Of a DNA stretch of 64,000 bases, positions 31,094-41,835 are shown one piece after another (the stretch's first letter is position 1; the number at the start of each line of letters is the position of its first letter). The stretch is from Closterium sp. NIES-65. Lineage: Eukaryota; Streptophyta; Zygnematophyceae; Desmidiales; Closteriaceae. The stretch covers positions 1,736,001 through 1,800,000 of the forward strand of contig CANXME010001453.1 of the NCBI GenBank assembly GCA_948144175.1, in the 5' to 3' direction. Position numbers and translations under genes: made by a program. The notes under the pieces were generated by a model, which was given only the letters and a program-made list of their open reading frames with translations, was not told where the DNA came from and ran no database searches.

Positions 31094-34000
31094 ATGGCGC
31101 GTCGCGGCCGGCCACGTTCCGCCCTTCAATCCGGCCTCGCCGCGGCCCTCGCTGCTTTCATTGCCCTCGCGGCGCTCCTCGCGGAAACCAGCGCGTTAAC
31201 GTGCGACACGGATGTGCAGTTCAAAAGCTCGGGTGGACTCTTAGGTGGATTGTTATCGTCAACGTTTTCCAGCGTTAAGAGCGACCCTCTGTGCGACAAC
31301 GTGAATCGCGACAAGTTCGCCAAGGGGTCGCAAGTCTCGGCGACGATCGCGTGGGGCGCAAAGAGCCGCATTATCAATATCGGCAACCCCACGTGCAACG
31401 CCATCGCCTTCCACTCCGCGCGGGACTGCGCGGGAGGCCCCGACGTGACGTACCTGCGCCCCCCGTCGATCCCCGACGACACCAAGTGGTGAGTACGCAC
31501 TCACATCTGCCGCGCAACGGTCAAAGCTTCCTGCCGAGGCAGTTGGGGCAGCTTGTTTGGTTCGGTGGGTGCTGATTTGCCACTCTCTCCACCGTCCACG
31601 TGTCTCTGCGATTGACATGAGCAATCCAGATAATCTCCTGTGCCCCCTCGCCGCCTTTTGAGGCCTTCAAACGTTTTTCACGTATCGCAAGTCTCACCAT
31701 CATTTCGTGTGCGCCCCTGCTGCCGCCATGCCCTCTCGGCTGCTCTCAGGACGCTCAATGCCGCCGACCTGCCAGCGTCAGTGCGATGCGAGAGGGGTAA
31801 GATTGCACGGCTGCACCAGCACTCCTTGCAATGCTCTCCCAGCGGCATGCATGTGCCAAGTCCCGCCGCCCACACTGCACTGCACCGCGCTGCTCAGCTC
31901 TGACTCCTCGGGGTTTGCTGCGGGGTTTGCTGCGGGGTTTGCTGTGTGGTGTAGAGGTGGTGTGGCGCAATGTGGTGTGGTGGTGTGGTGTGGTGTGGTG
32001 GTGTGGTGTGCGCATGCCCAGCCGGAAGGCCGATGCTGAGGTTCATTCAGCATGGTACACGGCATGTGTCACACACACGCTGCCACATGCACGATGCATC
32101 AGCTGCCACGTCACCGACGCCAGCAAGTTGCTGTGTCCTTAGCATCTAGTCGCAAGCTCAATGGGATGTAGAATGCTGCATTTGAACCAGGAACCTCGAT
32201 AATTTCGTTCTTCTCCCTCCGCCTTCCCTCTTATCCTCCCTGCCTCCACGATTGCACCCTGCTTGTCCCTAGGCTGCTGGCTGGACTGTGGGTTGACTGC
32301 TAGGTGCGTCGAGAGGAACGGCAATCAGATATGTGTGTGCCCTCGCTCTCAACTCTACTCCGACAAGCAGAAGGGGTGCTTCGGTGAGTGGCGCATGCAT
32401 GATTGAGTGGGAGTGGTGCATGCATGCGTAAGGAGAGTGAGTGCGTCGTGAGGCAGGCAATGCTCTGAGTGTGGGTGCCCGAGACTCAAGCCTCTCTATT
32501 GGTGAATGTATTTGAGTGCGCCCTGAGAGAGGCAGCCTTCCGTGCTCATCCCTCACCTTGTCACCAGTTCCTTAGAGTGTATGTCACGAGGGGGTGTCAT
32601 GAGGGGGTGTCACGAGGGGGTGTCATGCGGATTGGTCCATTCACCTGACAACCGCTCGCCTATCTGCTTTCGCTCCTTCATGAGCTTTCCCCATGTCAGA
32701 ATGCAGTGGGGGTTGCGGTGAGGTCGCTCAGTGCACTCTGAGGGACGACGGCACATCACAGTGCGTGTGCCCGGGGAGCCTCTCTTTCATCACCGCTACC
32801 AAGACGTGCCAAGGTCAGCACAGCACTGAGCCATGCCGCTCAAGGGTCACTCCTACTCATGCTCCTCAACTGTCGGATGGGTGGCAATGTTTTGTCCCAT
32901 CCTAACCACCATTCGCCTTCTCGTCACTTCTGTTTCTCAAGTGTCGGATGGGCAGCAATTTTTGTCCTTACTTAACCACTGCTCGCCTCTGCAATCCCGT
33001 ATACTCTCCCTGCCTTGCCATCCAGATCCAGCCAAGCCTTCCACGCCAGTGTGCAGTGAGGATTGCGGTGAGACGGCTAAGTGCACTCTGAGGGACGACG
33101 GCACATCACAGTGCGTGTGCCCGGGGAGCCTCTCTTTCATCACCGCTACCAAGACGTGCCAAGGTCAGCACAGCACTGAGCCATGCCGCTCAAGGGTCAC
33201 TCCCACTCATGCTCCTCAACTGTCGGATGGGCGGCAATGTTTTGTCCCAACCACCAAACTCCTTTCTTCACCACTTCTGTTTCTCAAGTGTCGGATGGGC
33301 AGCAGTATTTGTCCTTACCTAACCAACGCTCGCCTCTGCAATCCCGTATACTCTCCCTGCCTTGCCATCCAGATCCAGCCAAGCCTCCCACGCCAGTGTG
33401 CAGTGAGGATTGCGGTGAGACGGCTAAGTGCACTCTGAGGGACGACGGCACATCACAGTGCGTGTGCCCGGGGAGCCTCTCTTTCATCACCGCTACCAAG
33501 ACGTGCCAAGGTCAGCACAGCACTGACCCATGCCGCTCAAGGGTCACTCCTACTCGTCCAGACGAGCCTCCCACGCTGCCAGTGATTTATTTTTATTTTT
33601 TTAAGTTTCTTTTCTTCAGAGTTCTTTCCTCTTAGCTGATGGCTTCCCTGTGTGGGAGAGGCCTTGTGTATATGTTAAACGCCGTGCTCATCTTCCGTCT
33701 ACCTTTCTCTCCCCCCTTCCCCCCTCTCACTCCCCCCTGAATCACGCCAGACATGGATCCGTGTGCGGCTACCAAGTGTACGGCGAATGCGGTGTGCAGT
33801 GCGAAGACGAATGGCAAGGCAAAGTGCGAGTGCAGCACAGGCTTCGTTAAGAAGAATGGCATTTGCACTGGTGAGGAGTGATGGGCAATGTTGAGCACAA
33901 TGCGTTTCTTACATCGCTCGGGAAACTTTGGGGCTCGTGTGACGATTTACGCATGTCTCACTTTCTTCATACCTCAAACATAATCTTGCAACTCCTTCAA

Positions 34001-34581
34001 TACATTTCCATCCTTTTATCGCCTTCACTCCTCGTTCTACCAGATGTGCATCGCATACTTCACACGTCGTTGCGGCGTCTCGTCACTCGGCGTTTTCCTT
34101 TCTGTGGCATCTTTTCCCGTCCGCAGCATTCTGCAAGCCTACCTGCCCCATTAACGCCAAGTGTGCAGTGGTGGCTGCGAAGCCCACATGTCGCTGCGAG
34201 AGTGGATACACCATGATGAGGAAGAATAAGAATAAGAAGAACATCAGCAAGAGCAAGAGTGACATCAAGTGCGTGCGTGTGACCCGGAGGCGCAAACGGG
34301 GAGCTGGACGAACTGCCAAGAACAGTGAGTTGTGTTTTATTCTCCCCACCCCCCTGCAGAAATTTGTGGGTCGCCCCACATTCACCCCACATTCACCCAA
34401 CATTCACCCCACTATCACAGAATGTTTGTAATTTCTCCATCCATCAACACTCCTCATCTACAGCAATCATATCCAGCCAATGATTTTACTGAGTGAATGT
34501 TCTTCCCTATTGTGTGCATTTCCTCCACTCTTTGGTGTGCAGCGGTGGGAGGAGCACCTGGCAAGGGGCTGATGGGTTAAG
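31094..34581 (+). CDS. Secreted protein with six EGF-like modules, nine exons
   Basis: Inferred exons: 31094-31488, 31750-31796, 32273-32383, 32700-32813, 33050-33163, 33397-33510, 33751-33870, 34127-34324 and 34544-34581, all with GT-AG borders and consistent phase (about 416 residues). Residues 1-37 form a signal peptide: Arg-rich start, long Ala/Leu core, cut near TSA. Residues 38-148 are a Cys-containing domain I do not recognise. Each of exons 3-8 is a phase 1-1 exon encoding one EGF-like module, C-x3/4-C-x5-C-x8/9-C-x-C-x10/12-C. The sixth has a Lys-rich 24-residue last loop followed by a basic RRRKRGAGR stretch. Such modules usually mediate extracellular or wall-side protein contacts; the function here is unknown. 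The last exon is the least certain. Confidence 0.75.
31900..32020 (+). repeat. Simple repeats in intron 2 of the EGF-module gene
   Basis: Three copies of a 12-bp unit (TGCTGCGGGGTT, about 31910-31945) are followed by an irregular GTGGTGTG tract (about 31950-32013). Both lie inside the intron at 31797-32272. Confidence 0.8.
32582..32620 (+). repeat. 13-bp triplicate in intron 3
   Basis: Three tandem copies of TGTCAYGAGGGGG and part of a fourth, inside the intron at 32384-32699. Confidence 0.85.
32700..33580 (+). repeat. Tandem exon-intron duplication encoding EGF modules 2-4
   Basis: Three exon copies of 114 bp (32700, 33050, 33397) have a period of 350 then 347 bp. Copies two and three appear identical throughout; copy one differs only in its first 35 bases or so. 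The introns between them are nearly identical, and the duplicated intron sequence fades about 60 bp after the third exon. Because introns are copied too, the event was genomic and recent. The unit is a symmetric phase 1-1 exon, so copy number can change without changing frame. Confidence 0.9.
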
Positions 34582-34638
34582 CAGGGTAGCAGTGGGAGAG
34601 CACCAGGCAAGGGGCTGATGGGTTAAGCAGGATAGCAA
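34546..34638 (+). repeat. Tandem duplication across the proposed stop codon
   Basis: Two copies, 34546-34592 and 34593-34638, of a 46-47 bp unit beginning GTGGGAG and containing GGCTGATGGGTTAA. The first copy supplies the proposed last codons and stop of the EGF-module gene; the second falls in the 3' untranslated region. Confidence 0.85.
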
Positions 34639-35532
34639 CACTTTCTGTTTTCTAGCCCGGGATGCTCGGCATGGTCAGCAGGCAGCAGCCTGCTTCTCCT
34701 TGCCTGCTGCCTTCTTCACAGAGAGAGCAGGGAGGACAGCTACCTTCTTGAGAGCATCAATGCTGCTGCAAGGGTTTATGGCATCACTTTGCTGCATTTA
34801 CGTGGGCTGTGATTTGTGGGCTTCTGTCTCTAGGCGCCTATGGCGAATGTATTGTAGTGTACACTACATTTCGTGGGGGTGGATAATTGTGTGCCTCTGC
34901 TTACTTTGTATTGTCGATGCTGGCTGAAAAAAAGGGGTTCACAACAAATCTGTTGGCAGGTCCTCAGCTGAAACATTCTGCTCTTCTGTTTTATACTCAG
35001 CTTACGGTACCTTGCCAATGCTATCAATCTCATGGTCAATTCTCCTGGGGGGTCAGTTGCTTGAGAGAAGGCTCTCTAAGGTTGTGGACAGCCCTTCCAG
35101 CCAGCGTGAAGGGCCGTCTCCAACCCAGTGCCTATTTTATCAGTGCAAATTACCCTTGTACACAAATGATCAGGGTAGTTTTCTTGGCTCACACTTTTTG
35201 CCCTGATTTCTTTTTTCCGAAGGATTAGTTTTTCCCTGATCTGTCAATGTAGTGAAATATTTCACACTGATGCCTCAGAGTACTAACTTTTTTCCTTAGC
35301 GAGTTTTACCCTGAACAGAGTACAACCCCCCCACCCTCCCCCCCTCCCCCCCCCCACTTCTCTCCCCCCCCACCCCTTTACCCAGGAACCCGACGTTACG
35401 GTGCATGAACTCCGAAAACTTTCGCAAGTTATGATAATGCGCTGGCGGCAGCCTGTTCTGTGACTGGTTCGGTTTACATGTTTCAAATATGTCAAGTCAA
35501 GTAGGCGCAGAGGGTTGTGCAATGTTGCCAGC
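34639..35532 (+). other. 3' flank of the EGF-module gene and spacer
   Basis: An acceptor-like TTTTCTAG at 34648-34655 opens a frame to 34927 that could be an alternative last exon with a hydrophobic end, but the 34544 acceptor is preferred. A perfect 14-base palindrome GTGAAATATTTCAC lies at 35252-35265, and C-rich tracts at about 35325-35375. No further gene is seen before the G2 LTR. Confidence 0.5.
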
Positions 35533-35905
35533 TGTAAGGATTATTTTAGCATTCCTTATGGCGTTCTTCAACATCGCATACAGCAGCAGCCGTTATTCGA
35601 CCGTTACTGCTAACGGGGCTTCGCCAACTTCGCAGCAGCGGTTATTCGCCCGTTACTGCTAACGGGGCTTCCCCAACTTCGCGCGCACTGTTTCACCAAA
35701 CCATGCACCGCTGGCCCGGCTGAGTCGGCCTACGCTTCTGGGCTAGCCCGAACCTCGATGTCAGCCTAGCACTAGCTAGCTCGCACGCACCGCGTAACCG
35801 TTGCATGTTTCGCACATAAGTATCCGCTCATGCATTCGCTCATACTTTGTACTCATTTGACACGTAGTGGAATCGACGCTATCTCGTTCCATTGCACCCG
35901 TAACA
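35533..35905 (+). repeat. Proposed G2 5' LTR
   Basis: 373 bp, TGTAAGG...CGTAACA, the same size class as the G1 and G3 LTRs and directly followed by the primer-site-like TTGGTATGCAGAGC. It includes a 49-bp unit in two tandem copies (35584-35632 and 35633-35681). The partner LTR is outside the window, so the left boundary is inferred. Confidence 0.5.
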
Positions 35906-36078
35906 CTTGGTATGCAGAGCAATTTTTTTATTTCGGACCGCGTATCTCCGCACCCAGAGAAATCAACTTTTGATTTTTGCACTCGAAGGGACTCACGCCT
36001 CTTAGCACCTAGGAGCCGATGTCTTTGCATTCTCTTGTAAGCGCGTGCAACCACATCTGCGCCTAGAGCTAAGACAAA

Positions 36079-37290
36079 ATGCCGTCCTTCGACATGGCCG
36101 AGCACGTTGATGTCCCGACATTCATGCAGGAGCGCCTTAAGGAACTACTGCAGTAGCTGCGTGGAAATTATGAAGAAATCGCGGCGCTGACGACAGAATG
36201 TACGTCGCTGCAAACTGATGTCGTTTGGGTGCAACAAGCACAGTCACAAGCACAAGGCACATACGGACAAGCAGCACGTTGAGATTCGCAACACAGAAGC
36301 GTGGGGCAACACTCGAGCACGGCTAGTGATGGCGTCACCCGCAACGACAGAGACGACGACCACGACACGATAAACCCCGAAGCGACGAATGCGGCAAGAA
36401 GCCAACATCGCGTCACGATTTCGGTGCCGACCGGTGAGTCAGCACTACCGTCGCCGATGCCGCTCAAGGTGCAATATCCGCCTTGCTTCGACCCAAGCCA
36501 GCGGGGTGGTCTGGTCCAACCGTTCAGACGTGGTTGGTCACGATGAACGTTTTCTTCAACGCCAACTAAGTCTCGGAAGTCTCGGTGAAGATTCAATACT
36601 CCATGTCACTGCTGCTAGGACCCGCCATGGACTGGTGGCGCGTCGTCGTCACAAAGTCGGTGGACTACGAAACACTACCGACACAGGAAGGACAAACTGG
36701 ACCCTGGGCGCCATCGCATTTTGTGGACGTACCCCAATATCGCACGTGGGATGCGTGGTGTGCAGGTCTGTGTGCATAATTCGAGCCAATCGCGTCTTTG
36801 ATTGCGGCGCGACACAGGCTCCGCACTTGGCGCCAGCTTGGTTCCATCCAGGACTACACCAGCGGGTTTCTGACGTTGTACAAGCAGGTGGGCTATATGC
36901 ACGAGGGAGAGCGCATCGACCGCTACATTGGCGGCCTGAAGCACGAGATCGCCCAAGAAATTCAGCTTTGCAACATCACCTAATTTCACAACATTTTCGT
37001 TCTGGCGGAGATACGACGACTGGGACCGGGGTCCTACGGCAGCAGCAGCAGCACCAGCTGGGAACATCGGCCTTGTGGAACATACGAGCACGCCACGATA
37101 CGTGCTGTTGCCGCGAATGCCGCTGCCGCACCATTTAAAGGGCGCTGCTTTGCATGCAACATGCCAGGGCACCGTAAGAGCGAATGCCCGGAAAACGCTA
37201 AGGGAAAGGGGGATGCTGAGCAGCAAAAACAGACCACGCAGCAAGGAAACGATAGGAGTCAGTAGCAGACGGGCCCTCTAATGACAGGTC
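36079..37290 (+). pseudogene. G2 gag fossil
   Basis: Begins MPSFDMAEHVDVPTF. It contains the retrotransposon-gag region (WARVVV-like and RTWRQLGSIQDYTSGF, LYKQVGYMHEGERIDRYIGGLK blocks, about 36600-36970) and a canonical zinc knuckle C-x2-C-x4-H-x4-C, CFACNMPGHRKSEC (about 37146-37187), followed by a Gln/Lys-rich end. Fossil. Confidence 0.78.
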
Positions 37291-38592
37291 ACGCCGCTCG
37301 CTCGACCGAATCGACCCTCACCGAGTGATTGTGCTGGTTCACGCAATTGACCACACCCGGCCGAATAAGGAGGGTACACTGGTAGACAGCCCCATACTGC
37401 TTAGCGGGAAGATACAGACGGACTTAATTAAAATATTCATAGACGGACAGGGGGGCTAGTCACAGCCTGATCAACACCACCACAGCATAGAGAGTGAAAC
37501 TGGCACTGGACAAATGTTAACCTGAGATTGATGCAAGTTTGGTCAACGGCACACCACTTGCGATACGAGAACGTGTGGACCGAATTCAGATTCGATGCGG
37601 GGGTAGCTTCACGTTTACCCAAGAAATGCTCGCAACGACCCTTGACGGAACCGACATTTCACTCAGCCGTGATTGGCTATGATGACACAATCCGCAAATC
37701 GACTGGACGACGGGTGAGTGCACCGTGAGAGTGAACGGTAACAACATTGCCCTACCTCGCTAAAGCTTGCATGAGTCTTCGTTGGTGCGTGTCAATAAGA
37801 TCACGATGAAATGCGCCGTGTACGCGGTTGACATTCAGGAAGCCGAGGCAGCAGAGAAGTTGAGTGATTTGCAGAAACTGCTTGCCGATGTACCGCATGA
37901 CTTGGCAGCGCTACTGAAGCAGTATAGCGGGTTTTTTTCCGGACGATCTACCGGAGGGACTGCCACCTCAGCGACCGAACAACCTTAGGATAGAACTGGA
38001 ACCGGGGGCAGAGCCGATAGTACATCGACAATTTTGACAGACCCAACCCAAACTGGACGAACTACGGAATCAGCTGGATTATGTGCTCGAAAAACGGTTC
38101 ATTTGCCTGAATTCGTTGCCTTTCGCAGCACCAATACTATTCATATAAAAAAAAGACGGGGTGTTTTGCATGTGCATAGATTAGCTCACACTGAACCGAG
38201 TTATTATCAAATTCAGTTACCCCATCCTACGAGCCGACGAACTAATCGACCGACTTTGCACAGCCAAAGTCTTCTCGAACATCGACCTAAGAGGGGTTAC
38301 CACCATGTCTGAGTCAATCCGCCCGATTGCTCGAAAACCACCTTCTGAACCTGATATGGATAATTCGAATACACGGTAATGCTTTTTGGATGGACCAACG
38401 CCCCTAAAAGCTTCCAAATGACCATGAACGAAGCCTTTCGCTCGCTTTTAGATAAGTGCGTCATTGTCTACTTAGACGATATACTGATTGACAGCCCAGA
38501 CAGAGCACAACACCTGCAGGATATCAAAAAAGTTTTTAATTTACTAGGTGAGAACCACCTACTGGCCAAAGCCTCTGAGTGTGAGTTTCTAC
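37291..38592 (+). pseudogene. G2 protease region and reverse transcriptase, left part
   Basis: A poorly conserved stretch where protease is expected, then the pre-RT segment (SDLQKLLADVPHDLAALLKQY) and reverse transcriptase pieces up to YLDDILIDSPDRAQHLQDI near 38468-38530. TCTAC at 38588-38592 is the left target copy of N3. Fossil. Confidence 0.75.
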
Positions 38593-38732
38593 TGTCAGAA
38601 TGTTACTATCTAGCCTTTAGTGGGGTGCTCTATAGCGAGTACAACCTAGTTAGGGTTTCCTATATGTATCCCAACTGCTGCTAGTGAAACCCCTCCTTTC
38701 TTCAATTTTGTTTCTGCATGCTAACTTTGACA
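38593..38732 (+). repeat. N3 left LTR
   Basis: 140 bp, TGTCAG...TTTGACA; shares the TAGTGGGGTGCTCTATAGCG core with N2. Confidence 0.92.
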
Positions 38733-38900
38733 TGGTTTCAGAGCAGGTCGACCCCCTTGGGTCGATCCTGTGGGTGGGCACACCATCTAACTGCTTCCGC
38801 TGCTACTTTGTCTGTTGCACCCCCCGTGGCGTGCGACGCCTTCTTCCGGCGAGGGTTTTCTGCCCGCCGTGCGCCCCGAGGCGCGCGGCGGTTTCCTACC

Positions 38901-39728
38901 TGTTGGTGCAACCCTACGGTTTGCACTCGGCTTGTTGTCCGTGTGCGTGCATGTGTGTGTGTATGAAATGGTATGAGAGCATGGGATAATATATATTTCA
39001 TGCTTATAATTGTGTGTGAATGTTGATTCATGATGTCGAGTGTGTGTGTCGAGTCAATAGCGAGTTATCGCTAGACGCGTGTTACCCGGTCGTTTGTGTC
39101 TCGCACGCGGTTTCTATTTTGTCGTGCGCGGTTTCTATTTTGTCCTGTGTCGAACGTTCGGCGTGTCGCAGGTGTGTGTAGAAGACCCATCAAGAACTCA
39201 AGGATGAGTTTGTGATGAAGAGCCTGAGCCTTGGTGTCAAGCCTCAAGTGATTTCGAAGCTCGCCAAAAGGGTGCACCTCAAGATATTGAAGATAGTTAC
39301 ATTACTTTGTGTAGTGTAACATTTCACTTGGTGTAGGCCCTAGTGAAGGGTAGTTTCGAGACCCTTCGTGGTTGGGGACAGTGTGGCACTGTTCCACATC
39401 ACTGTACCTCGGCTCTTGGGGTTTGTAGGAGCTGGGAGTCATTCCCAACTCGTAACTCTTCATATCTCTTCCTATCTTGTGTTCTAAGACTATGTTGCTG
39501 CCATAGTGCCGTTCGTTCAAACCAACGCTGTGTCGTCAATACTTGGTCAAATTGTGCGATCTAAATTGCCTAGTGTAGGCAAGAGTAAGACGCTCCAGAT
39601 CCAAGTTGAATCAAGTCATTTGATGTTGTGACCGGAACGCTATGATCGTTTGAAGCTGCTGTGCAGAAATCCGACAGTGCACTCTATCTTTCGTTTTAGG
39701 CACATAGGAGCCTACTGTGACTATAACA
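38901..39728. mobile_element. Unassigned 828-bp insertion in N3, possible solo LTR
   Basis: Composition changes sharply at both edges compared with the GC-rich N3 leader. The piece starts TGTTGGTGCAACC and ends ATAACA, and is bracketed by CTACC (38896-38900) and CTATC (39729-39733), a four-of-five target duplication. It has TG...CA ends, a TGGTATGAGAGC-like primer match near 38969, and a short reading KTHQELKDEFVMKS-like near 39185. It could be a solo LTR or a TRIM remnant. No coding was supported. Confidence 0.45.
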
Positions 39729-39739
39729 CTATCGTGGGG

Positions 39740-40060
39740 GACCCGCGCGCAGCCCCCTGCCCTTCCCGTTGCGTCGCCCTGCAGGCCGTGCACGGGCCTG
39801 CAGGCCGTGCGCGGCCTGTCTGCCCGTCGCGCGGCCTTGGGGACCCGCGCGCGGCCCCCACCCTGCTCGTCGCGGCGTCCTGGGGAGCACGCGCGGCCCC
39901 CGCCCTTCTTGTCGCGGCGCCCTGGGGAGCCGCGCGTGCCCCCCGCCCGTCCGTCGCGGCGCCCTGGGAAGCCGCGCGCGCCCCCTTGCCTGTCCGTTTT
40001 GGCGCCCTGAGGAGAGACGCGCGGCCCCTCTTGTACCCTCCCCCCCCCCCCTCCCCCCCC
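39740..40060 (+). repeat. N3 leader GC-rich repeats
   Basis: Irregular tandem units of about 35-50 bp on the pattern CGTCGCGGCGCCCTGGGGAG with GCGCGCGGCCCC. Comparable to the N1/N2 leader arrays. Overlapping open frames in all phases reflect composition. Confidence 0.7.
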
Positions 40061-40673
40061 CCGTGCTGCCCATTCCTCCCGTGCTGCCGTGCGTTCCGCG
40101 GTGGTGGGGGGTGTGGGGTGGCGAGCATGGGGGTGCGCGGTGTGGGTAATCTCCTTCCCTCTCCCCACCTCCTTGTTTGTCTCCCACTACTGCAGCTGCT
40201 GCTGAGGGGGGTGGAGGTGTGGGAGCCGAGGGGAATGGCGCTAGGGGGGTGACGTGGGAGTGGAGTTAGAGGTTCAGCAGGTGGTGTGTGTCAAAGGTGT
40301 GGGTCAGTTGGAGGAGGTTGTGTGGAGGTAGCTGTTGTGTCGCCTGCAGCGCCTGTAGTCCGTCGCCCTTGCTTCGGTAGCCAGTGAGCCTGTTGCACCA
40401 GTCGCCAGTGGGCCCGTTTCTCCTGCCGCTCGTCTTAGCCGCGGAGCCAATCACTCCAGTAGTCCGTCGCCCTTGCTTCGGTAGCCACTGAGTCAGCCAC
40501 TCCTGTGCTCGTGCCTTTGCAGCTTCAGTCGTTGCCTCCCATCTTCTCTCCTTCTACAGTTCCTCCTCCTCCTCACTTGCCCGCTGGGATTACCTCTAGC
40601 TTTGCTTATTATTGTGAACTCCTGCTATGCGTGCTCATTGTGCTGATTACACCCCAATTTGGCTATGGGGGTG

Positions 40674-40813
40674 TGTCAAAATGTTATTATCTAGCCTGTA
40701 GTGGGGTGCTCTATAGCGGGTACAACCCAGTTAGGGTTTGCTATATGTATCCCTACTGCTGCTAGTGAAACCCCTCCTTTCTTCAATTCTTTTTCTGCCT
40801 GCTAACTTTGACA
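40674..40813 (+). repeat. N3 right LTR
   Basis: 140 bp partner of 38593-38732, followed by the TCTAC target copy. Confidence 0.92.
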
Positions 40814-40818
40814 TCTAC

Positions 40819-41835
40819 AAGACACACTAAAGTTGTTAGAGCACATTATTTTAGCCGATGGAGTGGAAATAGACCCGAAGAAGATCGCGACGATTCAAGC
40901 ATGGCACGCGCCGACAAACTTGACTGAGCTACATTGTTTTTTGGGGTTCGTCAACTACGTGCGCCGGTTCGTCCCCGACATGGCGAAGCTGACTGGCCCC
41001 ACTGACAGATCTCCTGAGGAAGGGGGTTGAGTACACGTGGGGGGAGAAAGAGCAAGCTGCCTTCTTGGCCCTCAAGAAAATTCTCGACGCCCGTACTGCA
41101 CATCGCTTACCCACACCAAACGTTCGAACTGGTCACCGACGCAAGCGACATCAATGTGGGAGCAGTACTATAGCAGGATTTTGGGAACGACCTTCAGCCA
41201 ATCGCGTACGAGTTCCGCAAGCTTCACCCGCCCAAACGCAACTATACGATACACGACCGCGAGATGCTGGCGATCGTGCATGCGTTCAAAGTGTGGCGAT
41301 GCTACCTCACCGTAGCAGACCTGACAGTACGGACAAACCACCAATCACTACTGTACCTTCACGCCCAACCGAACCTCAATTCGCGACAGATTTGTTGGTT
41401 GGAATATCTGGAGTCCAACTTCCACTACACCGTCACGTACATAAAAGGAGCGTCGGACATTGCTGACGCACTCAGCCGCCCCACCGCCCAACTTCTCGCC
41501 ATCCTACTCGCCCAAACCAACCCACTGTTAATAGGCCTATTCACCCAGGGATACCACATTGACCCATTTTTCACAGCAATTGACAGAAACAAAGATAGAG
41601 TATTACGTAAAAGCAGGTACCAATCGTATCTGGGTACCAGCATGTTCATTGCTGAAGGAACTGCTACTGCAGGGGGGACACGACGGGGTTACCGAGGGTA
41701 GAATTAACGCGACAGCAACTGCAGCGCTATTACTACTAGCCAGAGCTGTTGACCGATGTACATCACCACGTGGGGTCATGTCCTACGTGTCAGGTGATGA
41801 AGAGCTCGTAGAAAAGAAAGGCGGGTCAATTGTGT
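40819..41835 (+). pseudogene. G2 reverse transcriptase end, RNase H and integrase start
   Basis: The plus strand shows the thumb/connection block (LTELHCFLGFVNYVRRFVPDMAKLT), RNase H (LVTDAS-like, IHDREMLAIVHAFKVWRCYL, TNHQSLLYL, WLEYLESNFHYTVTYIKG and ADALSRP) and the first integrase part, with a His/Cys zinc-binding stretch cut by the C4 LTR. Fossil. Confidence 0.82.

Larger units (their letters stand above)
38593..40813 (+). mobile_element. N3: non-autonomous LTR element inside G2
   Basis: LTRs 38593-38732 and 40674-40813, 140 bp each and about 93% identical, are flanked by the exact duplication TCTAC (38588-38592 and 40814-40818). The primer site TGGTTTCAGAGCAGG is at 38733 and GGCTATGGGGGTG precedes the right LTR. 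The interior opens like N2 (GTCGACCCCCTTGGGTCGATC-type block, then the GCGCCCCGAGGCGCGCGGCGG unit), showing N2 and N3 are relatives. No gag or pol. Another insertion lies at 38901-39728. Confidence 0.9.
35533..41835 (+). mobile_element. G2: Ty3/gypsy fossil split by C4
   Basis: Plus-strand gypsy of a different family from G1/G3. The proposed 5' LTR is 35533-35905, then a TTGGTATGCAGAGC primer site, gag, a weak protease region, reverse transcriptase, RNase H and the start of integrase. N3 is inserted in reverse transcriptase (target duplication TCTAC). Copia C4 cuts G2 at 41835 in the integrase zinc region, so the rest lies beyond the right edge of the window. Strongly decayed with many breaks (well over ten), hence one of the oldest layers here. 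Confidence 0.8.

Noticed and set aside
32150-32200. B-box-like GGTTCAAAT on the minus strand in intron 2, hinting at a SINE
   Set aside because: No A box at the right distance and no tail or target copies.
32304-32383. Shorter form of exon 3 starting at 32304, spliced directly to exon 1
   Set aside because: In phase, but it loses the first two cysteines of the module; using 31750-31796 and 32273 restores the full six-cysteine pattern and a symmetric exon.
34656-34927. Alternative last exon with a hydrophobic C-terminus
   Set aside because: In phase and with a fair acceptor, but the acceptor at 34543 is nearer and gives a compact end; kept only as an alternative.
35322-35375. C-rich tract as a possible G-quadruplex or telomere-like element
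   Set aside because: Runs of C are irregular and unlike a telomere repeat; the tract could fold on the other strand, but nothing nearby gives it a role.
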